23,693 bases of DNA from Isohypsibius dastychi (Eukaryota > Tardigrada > Eutardigrada > Parachela > Isohypsibiidae). Below are positions 1 to 11,800 of this stretch, piece by piece. The stretch covers positions 1 to 23,693 of the forward strand of contig JAQIWT010000315.1 of assembly GCA_034696485.1 (NCBI GenBank). Reading direction: 5' to 3'. Under the pieces are notes generated by a model. That model worked only from the letters and a program-made list of their open reading frames with translations, was not told where the DNA came from and searched no databases. Each line of letters begins with the position of its first letter. Position 1 is the first letter of the stretch. Both the position numbers and the translations under genes were made by a program.

Positions 1-1147
1 CCATCAAAGAAATTAGCCAGCCATGGCGACTAATTCTCCTGAATATTTTGACCCCGTTTGGGAATGTGTCAAGCAAACAAAATCGAACTGCCATTTTAAA
101 TTACCAAATTTGACAAATAAAAAACTGAATAAACTGAGTTAATATTTTCTTCTTGGAAGCACTTTGTTATCACATACCTGATAATCGGCTAACGCAACAA
201 AACAGATGCACAACAATCGGTATTACTGTCCACGAAGCGAAAAATGGGTCCATCTTTTTCTCGAACGTAGTGAACCAAACTCAAGCAATAAAGATTTCAA
301 AAAGACGGCGAAATTCGAGATGCGGAATCATTGGAAATCGACATGACCGCCAAGTAGAACTAGATCCGTTGATGATGGCTCCGTACTTCCGTTGACACGC
401 CTATCACTCTCAACCACATCCGAGTCTCGTCCAGCAAATCGCATCCCTGTATGCAATGTACACATATGCCCATCAACTGTTTGCCAGTCTAGCATCACCG
501 AGTTTACAATATTTACGAGAACCAGGCAACACTAGCGTAAAAGAAGCACATTGAAAGGTCAATGTTACTCTGTGAAAATCGGAAGCACGTACAAGATGCT
601 CACCAGCAAGCGATGTTCTGTCTACCATTCCGCCACCTGTGTAACACAGATGTTCCTACCTGGTAATACAATGATTCAGTATTTGGTTCCTTAACCCAAC
701 CGTTGATAAATCGTTGTTTTATAGAACGATTGAGATCAAGTGAGTCGGTATTGCCCCAGCGAACAACCATCATCGAATGCCAAAGTCCAATATTTGGAAC
801 GAGTCTCCATATTTCGCGTCGGACTTCCCGACGTTCGGACACTTGGTTTTTCATTTTATTCTTTCATGACTCTTATCGGTATAATATTAATTCGCATTTT
901 AACAGATTTTGAACAGCGGATAAAACTGACTACCGAAGTAGGAGAGTCTAGTTCTAACAGTTGTTTGAAGATATCGCGTGACCTTTAGTAGGAGTTTGCC
1001 CTGACAGTAATTCGTTGCCGATATCGCTTTTACCAATGCGACAAGTTGTCCCCTTAGGGAAAAAACCTGCAATTAACGTTTCAGTGCGATATTTTTGGGG
1101 TTTTGGGGTCTGTTTGTATGGTCCGATGGTTATGCTGTAGATACAAC

Positions 1148-1177
1148 TTACAACCTACTTGAAGAAGTAGGTTGTAA
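1148..1177. repeat. Perfect 13-bp inverted repeat with 4-nt loop
   Basis: TTACAACCTACTT at 1148-1160 is followed by GAAG and by its exact reverse complement at 1165-1177. No gene is supported nearby. Confidence 0.9.
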
Positions 1178-2359
1178 CAGACTAACCGTCATGACCTTTA
1201 GTAAACGGTTTTATAAGCGAGTAATTTACAGATATCGCGTTACTTGACCGTGGCACCTTTACCTGCATGTCCAATTCCAGTTCCTTCTATGGCAAAGCGA
1301 TTTGAGTGTAACCCGGTTGAACTGATTCTAACAGTTCTGCAAGTGAAAACTGGGATTTGAAATCAACTGTCTCGGACATTCCTGTTTCCAGATCGACAAA
1401 AAATTCCCTCTTTCTAAAGCAACACCTTGCTTCAAGTACCGTGAAAATTCAGTATGCCACTGTTTGTTTTGCGCGAGAGAAACGATGGATACTGTGAACG
1501 CCGCAACAATTCACCTCGCGTCTGAAGCGCTAACTACTGTCCGCCAGATACGACTTCGCACAGGTGCCCGTCATTCATGCAGGTGCGATGTTTGGTTACA
1601 ACTTGCCAACATGTTGAACGTATGCTCAAGACCACGCAGTCAACTAAAGCTATACCTAGATTTTTTTCGTTTGGGCAGCAACTTACCAGTATGGGAGATA
1701 CTAAAGGTCACGCAGTGAAGTAACGCGTTGTCTATGGACAACCGTCAGAACGGCCAAACAGACTGGGAAACCAAAAAAATTATGACAGTTCCAGGTTTTC
1801 TTTTGGCTGTACCATTTCTTGCTACCAGTATCTATCCCCGGAACGGAAACCTTGCTTTGAACGCTATGCAGTATTCAACACAAATACAGTTAAATCTATG
1901 GGGTTTCATCGGGCATGGTTACTATTTTTAGAATTCATAAACTTATCTGCTGTATCTAGTTTGGACCCTATAGTTTTATCTAATTTGTTATCACATTGGC
2001 TGCCAGGATGTCTACCTCGATGTTCATAAATTGTTTGTGTAGTGTAGTATGCCTGGCCAGACTCTAATCCAGCAGTGAAGATCATGGATTATTAATCAAT
2101 GCGTGCGATATCGCAAAATATTGATTAGATTTGGCTTGTACGCGCTAATGCTGCTACATAATTCCGCTGTTGAAGGTCGATTACAATATTAAAATTATCT
2201 TCGTGAAAGAACATCACGAGAAAGAAATGGGAACGAAAGCTAAAAAATGGGTTGAAATGCAGAATGCGTATTACTCTTACCAGAACAGTAAATTAATCCA
2301 GGCTCTAATCTACCTTTGACATTCTTCCGGTGAAATTTCGGAAAAATCATCCCATATGA

Positions 2360-2387
2360 TTACCGAAATGCCTCATAATTTCGGTAA
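2360..2387. repeat. Perfect 10-bp inverted repeat with 8-nt loop
   Basis: TTACCGAAAT at 2360-2369 and ATTTCGGTAA at 2378-2387 are exact reverse complements. Confidence 0.85.
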
Positions 2388-3462
2388 CCGACATTTCCAT
2401 CGATCCATCCCCTGTTTCCACTCATTACTTCGAACAGTTTTATTCTGCATTTTTGTTCTTGTTTTTGTGTTTAAAAATGATTTTAAACTGGTTATTTCAT
2501 GTATATCTTTGGGAATTATTCATCTTTAAATTTACTACGTCATTACGTTAAACTGTTTGTAAAAATCGTTTACACCTTCTATGATACGTGAATAAGATTT
2601 GACTGTTTCGTTATAGCCTTCTGGAGCGGCTGAACCGAGCTTAGCTAAATAACCGAGAAATATTCTTCATGGATTTCTTTTCAGGAAATAAAAGATCAAT
2701 AGTCGAATATTATTTATTTAACATACCTTGAAGTGAAAAGAACACTACGGTACGTACAAGCCTCAATGTTAAAAGCCTCATGTTCGAAGAAAATTTCCTT
2801 GCGGCTGAAAAAAAGTTGTTGAGAAACGACATCGAAGTCAATTAATTTCTGCATTGTCGTTTATTTCTAACTATCATTTGTTTTCAGATTTTGCGGGGGA
2901 AAAGGGTTAGTTTAGTAGATTTCATAGATCAGAGTTTTGTAAACAATTGAAGAACAATTTACACCAGCAGAATGCAAAATAAAAAACCAAATCATTCTTT
3001 CAATAATATCGATGTTTCGGTATTTTCGTAGCAGTTGGTTGGATTTCAAGTTTCAACACAAAATTGATAGTCATTGAAAACTCGAACTGAGCCGAGTTTT
3101 GGGAGCGGAAGGGGGTAATATCTGGTAGAACATGGCAGTCTGCCAAGAAATGCCGGCACTTTAATTTTGACAGTCGTTTAGAATGCACGTTGAAAAGCTC
3201 GCAGTATTTTCAAGTATTTCTAGTTAATGAGGGTGGAAAGTGGGGTGGCTGAGAACAAATGAAGGTGAAACGGAGAAGGAACTGGCCACGTACTTGCAAC
3301 AGAAATAAAATTCAAATGAACCGTACAAGAACTGCAAAAAACAACTGCTGTAATCCTGGGTGGAAAAAGTTTACCGCATTTTTCTCTGAATTTGAATTAT
3401 TTCTATTTAGTATATGCAGCTTCGTTAACGATGAATAAAAATATCTACTTTGGCAAAAACAA

Positions 3463-3470
3463 TGAATGAA
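3463..3470 (+). promoter_or_regulatory. Capicua-type octamer TGAATGAA
   Basis: Exact match to the high-affinity CIC site. It lies about 0.4 kb upstream of the candidate CIC promoter, with two further exact copies nearby. Confidence 0.4.
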
Positions 3471-3528
3471 AAAAATCGACCCGGCGCCTGTTAATAATAT
3501 TACATTCAAAGCCAACCTCTACGTCGTT

Positions 3529-3536
3529 TTCATTCA
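3529..3536 (-). promoter_or_regulatory. Capicua-type octamer (TTCATTCA, reverse strand)
   Basis: Reverse complement of TGAATGAA, 58 nt from the copy at 3463. Confidence 0.4.
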
Positions 3537-3745
3537 TCTAACCACCCATTTCCATTCGTTCTTGAAAAACCTTCAGCGTCGATATTTTGGCTGTGTTGCT
3601 TCGGTTGCCTGATCAAGCAGCTGAGATGCGGTTTTACTACTCAGCAAAATACGACGAGGCCATCTGGTAAAGCCAGCTGGGCGTGTTGGCAAGAAGAAAC
3701 CAAGGAAAACGTACAGTTGGTTGGTTGGTGTTTCCAAACATATTT

Positions 3746-3753
3746 TTCATTCA
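3746..3753 (-). promoter_or_regulatory. Capicua-type octamer (TTCATTCA, reverse strand)
   Basis: Third exact octamer in a 291-nt stretch, about 0.12 kb before the first TATA-like motif. Confidence 0.4.
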
Positions 3754-3869
3754 TTGCGGTCTCCATCTGGCATATCACTCTTTCTTAGAGTACGCGTACA
3801 ACCACTACATTTCTCTTTTTCTCTCCGTATGTTTTTCTCTTCTTATTCCAATGTTGTGCTCACTTAGCT

Positions 3870-4205
3870 AGCGCTATATAGCTCTTTCTTTCTTCGATCA
3901 CGGTTCGTCGTTCGTTCAATCGGAGCGATCGTGCGACGCGATTTTGCGTTTATCGGGCCTGCGCATTTTGAATTTTCTTTCTCTCTTTCGCATGTCATCG
4001 TCAACTACGCATTCTATATTTTCCATTGTCTTTCTTTCCCCGGTTGGGTCAGATTTATATAGAGTTACATTCAACCGCACAACAATGCCGAGAGCCAATC
4101 GCTGCAGCCGGTTCTTCGTCGTTTCGAAGAGCAACGGTTATATCGGTCAGTTGACCATGCTGTTCTTATAAGGTACGTACTTGTTCGAAGAATCTAACCG
4201 TAAGT
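3870..4205 (+). promoter_or_regulatory. Candidate CIC promoter and untranslated first exon
   Basis: Pyrimidine-rich tracts surround two TATA-like motifs: GCTATATAGC near 3872-3881 and TTTATATAG at 4054-4062. Downstream lie donor-like sites GTACGT at 4173 and GTAAGT at 4200. An ATG at 4085 opens a 28-codon reading frame that stops at 4169-4171, just before the first donor. If this is the 5' exon it is untranslated and carries a short upstream ORF. This is inferred from composition and position only; no transcript start is proven. Confidence 0.35.
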
Positions 4206-5392
4206 TATTATTTCTTGCAAAATATAATTTTCAGGAATATTTCTATGCGCGCTTTTAGTACCGCGAGATGACATTAACCATTCGGGTTTAGGAAGCAATA
4301 GGGGGCCAAATATTCGATTTTATAAAAATAACCTGAGCAGCCGGAAACAAATGGTCGGAAGGGAAAACGGGAAGAAGACTGATTAGCGGTGTGTTACCCG
4401 ATATGCGTGTTACCAAGAAGCTCGTCTAGACGGAGTGAGATTTCATTGACTGCTCCCATCGGGCAAGCGGGGGAAGTAGGAGAATAAAAATCGATCGGTT
4501 TCTGCTCAAAAACAAATATTGCGCGGAATACCCGATCTCATGGTTTAAAATCTCCTTCATTTCTGTACGAATTCCTGATTTTTTTAAATTGTTTTACTAA
4601 GGTTGCAAAGACAGTATTATATTTCGGCTTGGAAAACAAAATACCAGAAAAACACACTCCACCTCTGGCCCCTTGATTTGTGAGATGACGCCCCCAAAAC
4701 GACAAAGTGGGGGCTACTTTAAACATCAATCAGTCAATCAAGCAACAAAATGACATTTGGCAGCCGTAAACCAGAATTCCCTGTACGATCTACGCAGATC
4801 ATTTCATCTCATACAGGAAACATGGGACAAAACACAGCGTTTTCTCCGTTGCTCCTCAAAGCTTCTCCCATTTCGCAGTTCACCAAAAACCCAGTCACCC
4901 CACTGCTGAAAATGTAGCCAGGTCTTTCATGATGACGATAAAATTGTATTGTTGTTTTTGGATAATGTGGGTTGTAGATTGTTGGAGATAAGGGGGTTTT
5001 TATCGTGGTTGTTGATCGACGAACACTCTTTGCTTCTTCTGCACTTGCTTGCTCGGTTAAATGATCGTTTATCCTTGGTCTTTGTTGTGAAGGTCGCCTC
5101 TGCTCAATATATCATCATTCAAAGCCCCACTGTCGCCCCAATTTGGCTTACGGTTAGAAAGTCGAACACATTCTACTTTCCATCCATCTGCGGCGGAGTT
5201 CCATGAAAATCTTTTGGCAGTAAAAACGTTTGTGGTAAGTGCCGTCCGAGCTCCCAGAATTCATCGTAAAACACCATGATTATTTAGAACGGAATTGATG
5301 GAGATGATTTGCTAGAAGTGTTATTATTTTGTAGCGATAAATTTTGAGGATATCTGTTCTTATGTTTTCATTTCATTTTCCGAATTTTGCAG
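4206..5392 (+). other. Likely first CIC intron
   Basis: Between the candidate 5' exon and the exon-1 acceptor. Open frames here use non-ATG starts and show no domain. It contains the strong donor at 5235. Confidence 0.4.
5235..5240 (+). promoter_or_regulatory. Strong splice donor upstream of CIC exon 1
   Basis: TTTGTG|GTAAGT is a consensus donor 158 nt before the exon-1 acceptor. It could end an alternative CIC 5' exon. The frame that would join in phase 0 is open back to a stop at 5088-5090 but has no ATG, so such an exon would be untranslated or need a further exon. Confidence 0.3.
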
Positions 5393-5809
5393 GTCAGCTG
5401 TTTTGGTGGAGAAGAAGCACTTCGATGGACAAGCGTACCGGTTCGTTATCAGCAGGTCAAACAATCGGAGATGTTGACGAATGGAGAACTCAGTTGGTCG
5501 ATTATTAGCGGCATTGCTGGAGGAGAGGAGATGGCCATGGCTCTTCGTGCCAAATTGGCCAGTGCACCTTCCTCCTCGGCTACAACTTCCACCAACTCAT
5601 TCATCATGCCCGTTTCTATATCATCCCCAGTTTGTGGCGGGAATAACCATCCATTGCAATATGATGGACCGTTTTTCCAAACGCCGCGATCTGCAGGAAC
5701 GGAAAAGGCAAAATGCAGCCCAGAAGGAGAGGCATCCTCGACGACCAACGATATGAGCAAACGCACCCCCAAGAGGCGCATTCTCGATTGGCAAGCTGGC
5801 GGAAGTGAG
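5393..5809 (+). CDS. CIC: CIC exon 1 (first coding exon found)
   Basis: The exon follows the acceptor TTTTGCAG at 5385-5392 and ends at GAG|GTAAAA, phase 0. The only reasonable early in-frame start is the ATG at 5471, with G at -3. The encoded segment is Ser/Thr-rich and ends in a basic block, [11 protein letters not shown], just before the conserved domain. Human CIC-L has a Lys-rich patch in a similar place. Codons between 5393 and 5471 are also open and may be coding if an upstream exon supplies a start. Confidence 0.75.
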
Positions 5810-8800
5810 GTAAAAATATTTCTGATTGATCAGTTTGGAAATTTTAGTTGTGGAATGAGAGCTGTTGGAAGATGTCATTTGTAATTAACATTTCTCTCCG
5901 AGCAGCCAGCTAAAAATAATTTCTGTTCTAGAGAGTGATTTTACGCTTTTTCTTATTGAATTTCATTACCAAGAATACTTCACGCCTGCCTTTCAATTTC
6001 CGTCAGGGCAAGCACTTTTTGGCTCCTGGCTGGCTTATTTACACTTCAACTACTCGAATTTTACATTCATTGATTTTTTCCCGTTCTCCTATTCAAACTC
6101 GTTTCACTTTCATTCCATTCTCGCTCAATATGTGTTCTTAGTGCAGCCGATAATCCGAGAACCTCAAATTTGATTTTATTTTCTAGGAACCACCAAAACC
6201 CCTTCAGGTCTTGCCATCTGCATTTATGGTTGAAAGAGTTCCCCAGCAGACAAAGATTGCGCTGGACGATTTTATCGGAGAACGGGTGCTGGTGCGTCAG
6301 GTGAATAAGTCGACCGGTGGAATAATATATTGTCCTGGGGTTATTCATTCCATCCACACCACAGCGGCATCACTTGGTGGTTCATATGATATTGATGTTG
6401 TGATTGAGAGTGATGAGTCGGATGAAGGCGATGATCAGCCTCCAGTCGTCCATCGTGTCTGCAATGTATTGAGTCCCGACAACTTCCGGATTATTATCAG
6501 TGACCAGAGTCCAGCCATGGGCGAATTGGCTGAAGGTCTGGTTGTTTGCGCTAGAGCGCGCACAAAAGACCGGCACTTTGTCGAGGGACGTATTTGTGAT
6601 GTGGAAATGGGCAAGTGTCCTCCAGTATTCAAGATATCTGTGAATCAAGCTTCTTCTTCGTTTTCTCCTTTATTTTCCTCGTTTTTCTCCTCACCCTCCT
6701 CCTCATCTGTTACTGATCCTCAGTCCTCAGGAAATCATGATCTCATTTTGACGGTCTCGCGGGTGCAGATTCGGCTGTTGCGTCCACCCTGGTTTGAAGA
6801 TCTGATTCAGATTGAAAGGTCAAAAGTGAGCACTGCTGCTATCACAACCACCCCTCAACCCCCGGTTCCAGCACCACTAACGAGAACAACAACAACCGAG
6901 TCGACACCGAACGACTCATCAGATGACGAACTGAAGATGGAGATGATGGGGAACATGGAGTCGCTGAATAACTCGAATACATCCACGCCGGGTGTTTCGC
7001 GGTCGCCGAGTAAACTACAAATCCAGATCCCCGAACGCGACACAAATTCCTTCCACTCCTCCGCGCCGCAGAGCAGCGGACTGGGTGATGCTTCCAATCC
7101 AGCATCCGAATGCAATATCAACAGTAATACCAACTCCCCGTCACCTAGAGGCTACAAAAAAGGTGATGTCATCTCGCTGACCAATGGAATTCGCAAAAAG
7201 TTCAATGGGAAGCAGTGGCGGAAGTTGTGTATGGAGAAAGGCTGCTCAAAAGAGTCGCAGCGTCGTGGTTACTGTTCGCGACATTTATCCATGCAGAGCA
7301 AGCCGTCATCAGGTGTAGGTACACCAGCGGCGTCACCCTCTCACGGAACCGGTGGTTTTTATTTCGGACAGATTCCCCGAGTCAAGCACTTATCGGGCGC
7401 CAGTAATGCCAGTCATGTTCGAAGTGACGAATGGGATATCGAGAGTGGATCACGCGAGTCAGAGTCGATATCCTGGCAAGCATCCTCGTCCCATCCTCCC
7501 TCTAGCTATCCAACGGGATCAGGTGGACAGGAGATTAGCATGTTGTTGCTTAATGGTGGATGTCATTCAGCGGCTGGATCTTCATCCAGGCCGGCGGGAA
7601 TGGAATCGGATGACACTAACCCACCCACGACATTTTCGACTCCTAATGGCAAATTGAATGGCAACCCCAGTGACGGCATGTTGGCGCATTCGTTGATTGC
7701 TAATGCAGGTAATGTTCCATTTATTATCATTTTACACGAGCTCGGACTGATGTCGGTTGAAAATCTTTTATGATACAAAATGAACGTTGACATGCTCCAG
7801 AATTTGCAACTTGCTTTTTGATGTGTATCTCGAAGGTGAAAGCGGTAAAGGTGTTTACTCATTTTCTGTAGATCAGTCTTTTGGAAGAGTAGTACCGGTA
7901 ATTATTCTTGACAGTCTTTTGAATGACATGTCATGCAAAGTAAAAGGGCTGAAGATAACCAGTTTTTCAAGAATTGTTGTAATTTCGTTTTTAGAGCCTC
8001 GAGACAGACCTTTGTCTTTCTGAGGTTGAAAATTCTGCTGACCTTATGGAGTTCAAAATGTTTGAATGAAAATAAGAAACCGTTATGATCCAGCTGACTT
8101 GAGATGTGATATTTTCTTTGACGTTTTTTACGGTGGAGAAGAATGTTCAAGTTCTATGTTGGATTATAGTAAAGCATTCGTGAAGAAAATGCAGATGAAA
8201 TCCTATCTTTGACATGTTTTGTTTGTTTGATTTATTAACTTGATTTGTTTTGCTCCTGCACAGAAATCTTCAAGTTTTAGAAACTCAGGTTCGATTTTTA
8301 GAATTTGGAAGTCTTTGAACATCAACCTGATATCACAAAATTAAGGTCAGTGCATGTCTCTTAGAAAAAATTCATGAAAGGACGAGTATGATTCTCGTCT
8401 TGCGGCATAAATTCAATCAACGCAGAATAGCCTATGGGTAATATTTACAGCCCCTAAATTGAGAATTGTCAGGATCGCCGCAGGATCATTTATACATTCA
8501 GCTCGACGTTCGTATTTTTTTCGTACGCACATTTTCTCCTCGCTGTCATTGACGGTGAAGTCAGTGTTCTTTTCTTACACGTTCTCATTCCTTTCTGTAT
8601 TTTTCAGTCACGAGCGCGTTGCAACTTCCATCGGTGGGATTGCAAGCCAGTCCATTTCTTGGAGCGTTTCAGCCAGGAAACCACTCATCCATGTCGGCGT
8701 CTGTTATCAGCAAAATTGGAAATGGGGGCGTTATTGTCGAGAAACCTGTTCAGGTGCAACTTTCACCTCCAACTCCAAACCAGACTTCCTCATCATCACC

Positions 8801-11800
8801 ATCTGTTGTCGTCTTGGCATCGAAGAGCGGAAAGTCTAGTTCTAGCTCATGTGGAATTTCTCCGGGTAACGCTGCCAGCCCCGAAGTCTCCGCTATTAAG
8901 CGTAAGTCGATAAGTGGTGCGAATAGTGCTCGCTGAATTGGCAGTTGCAACAAAATGAGATCATTTCGCGGGCCTGGATATCATAGCCGGAAGGCATTAT
9001 TTTGAAACAAAAGATTTCTCGTTCTCTTTTCGCGTTTTGTTAATCGATTTTCGAGCTCACGTAACCCACATTCTTCGAGTACCGAAGATCTCATGATGCG
9101 AGCGAAGATATAGAATTGGAGAACTAGAGTTTTGGCGTTCGATGCTTTTTTCGCCTCTGATGAGCTCTTCGTAGAAGCAGCGCAAAATGTTCTGCAGATA
9201 GTCGCATATTAATACAACTTTAAAATGCTCACCTCGTTTCTGACTTTAAAAACCGTGGAAAAACTTGAAGCACTTCTGTAGAATGATACTGTTCTCAAGA
9301 TTGAAATCGTTGCTCTAGAAATGTGTTTCTGTTATGAACAGACGCCATTTCAAAACTCAAAGATGTTACTAACATCTTTGTTTAAAACTGTGCAGAGTTC
9401 TCTACGTTGATTTTTAATGACATTTTTTATCAGACTGTCAGTAACGATGTTGAACACTTGTTTTTCTCACAGCAACTTGGCCGATTGGGGGGAAAACAAA
9501 CAACGGCAACCAGAACCTTCCGATTCCAGTTTATCATTGGCACCAGTTGGTGCCTTTTTTAGCTCTACCTCGAAATGACAAATTGGATCACGATCGGCAA
9601 GTAGACCATCATAATTCCAACAACAAACGTCCCGGTTCACCGATGTCTCCTGCGAACTCACCTCAGCCCAGACTGACCATTGACTGTACGGAAACCGCGT
9701 CGTCATCAGAGCCACGCAGCTCAACGCAAACAGGTACGATCTATTTCAATAAAATGGTGTAAACTAATATAAAAAGAGTGCAATTGATTATTTCTGTGTT
9801 AAAACAAATTAGTTGGTTATTTATTTACTTATTCGATTTACAATTTGCAATTCGATCTTGAACATAATGGGAATTATTTGAGAGCATTGCAGAGTGAAGA
9901 AATGGTGTCATCTCCGGTTAGCTGATTTTTGATTTCAGTTCTGACAGTGTTCAACCATCAAACTTTGGGATGAGTATCATTAATTATATTTAATGCGTCC
10001 ATTCTGTTATTTTAGGCGAAGAAGAATGTGAGGATGAGGTATTTGAGTTGACGGATGTGGACGCGAGTGTAGTTGACTTTGCCGCTCCATCATCGCCAGT
10101 TCGAGATGATCCAAATGGCATACAGCCTCACATTCGCCGACCCATGAATGCTTTCATGATCTTCTCTAAACGTCATCGCCCGTTGGTGCACCAGAAATAT
10201 CCCAACCAGGATAACCGAACTGTTTCCAAGATTCTGAGTGAATGGTGGTATGCGCTGGATCCGGATAAGAAGAAGGAATACCAGAAGTTGGCTGGACAGA
10301 TTCGCGATGCCCATTTTAAAGCACATCCGGAATGGAAGTGGACAAGCAAGGAGAGAAAGAAATCAGCTGGTTGTAAAAAGGATGAAAAAGTGGAGAAATC
10401 GGAGTATGCGGCTGGGAGCTCGAATGGGGACGCGATGGACGTTGATGATGGTATGTTGACCAGACCAAATAAACTGAAGTCTTGTTCGGGTGAAATTCTG
10501 AAATTTTGTGGAAAAATAATTTTATCGTATCGCTTTTTTACCGTTTTGATTGTAGAACTGTTACATGGGTGTTCTTAACTTTAGTTGCACTGGACTTGCA
10601 ATGCAAAGAAGATCTCCCCATCGATTCATCAGATGGACAGTCGGAAGATGCACCTCGAGCTAGCCATTCTCCATCCAAGCGATCTCGAAAACGTCAACCA
10701 GCACAAGTCCGATCCAGTCCAACGCAACTCGCTCGCGGTTCCAACGACACTTCCGGTTTGCAGTCGTTCAGCCAAGGCCCAGTTCGAAATCTTTTCAATA
10801 ACAGACACCAAGATGATGCCGGAGGTCGGCAGTCCTCAACACCAGATTCGATGAGCAGTGGGAAAACAGTCAAGTCGGTTATTTGTTCAACCATCAACGG
10901 GAGTTTTAACAACAACAACAATAATAATTCCGTCATGTCGCCACCGAAATTGGCTCCGGCGCCGATTCTGCAGAATAATAATCCGAGAATGCCGGTTGGA
11001 ATGCAGTACTTCTTACCCGGACATGTCCAGTATATTCAAGTGCCCGGAAATGCATTTGGACAGCCAGCATCGATGGTCCCGATGATATCGCCGTCGGTTA
11101 TCCGGAGTGTTGGTGCAGAACCGAAATTCCACCCGGTGTTTACGAATCAGGCGATGACTCTGCGGCCGGATGGAACGATGGCTGGACGATTTCCCGGATG
11201 GCCGTTAGCAAAGTAAGTGTCATCTTGAACTAAATCACGTCATTTCTGAGAGCTTGAAATTATAATTAGTTGTAGTTATATAAGAGTTCCGCTGAGGTGG
11301 CTGTTTTTGAAACGGTTTGAGTTCTGTTCTGTTTTAGCATGTTCACCGGAAACCATGTCGGAAATGGGCACAATACATTTGGAAATCAGCTTTCCTCTCC
11401 TTTCGCCAATTTGAACACTTCCGTAGTTAAGGACGAGGGCAGTTCAAACGGTAAAGCGGAAGACTTGCGACATGCTCCCGGATCGCATCTCAGCTCTGAT
11501 GATACTCCCAAGGTAACTACAGTTCCATGAAAAAAATGGCTTCCGGTTGATAGTCCGTCATCTGTTGCTTGCCCGTTGAGGCAGGGATGACTAAATATTT
11601 TTCCACGTTTATACGCTGATCTCATTTTGTTCTTCCCGTAGGCTCGCATCGAGTCACCTTCGCCACGAAAAAGTGCCAACGCTTCCCCATTCCTTCTTGC
11701 ACCAACGCCCGCCCAACTGGGACGAGCCCCAGGCCAGCGACGCTCGAGATCAGCATCTAAGGAAGACGATGGTATGGAAACCGATGATGGACTCTTCCGG

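Larger units (their letters stand above)
1..3869. other. Intergenic, no supported gene
   Basis: A+T-rich DNA with only short open frames of random composition on both strands. It holds two perfect hairpins and three Capicua-type octamers. No tRNA, rRNA or recognisable transposase was seen. Confidence 0.6.

Noticed and set aside
3916-4171. Overlapping open frames on both strands near 4000
   Set aside because: Pyrimidine-rich, promoter-like DNA; no domains and no frame that continues into CIC.
4442-4449. TCAATGAA-type matches at 4442, 6066 and 14183 as functional CIC sites
   Set aside because: These weaker variants are expected a few times by chance in A+T-rich DNA and are scattered.
10506-10584. 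Upstream extension of CIC exon 6 as coding
   Set aside because: The frame is open by chance, but it is the intron between the HMG-box exon and 10585; a clean donor (10451) and acceptor (10584) restore alignment with human CIC.
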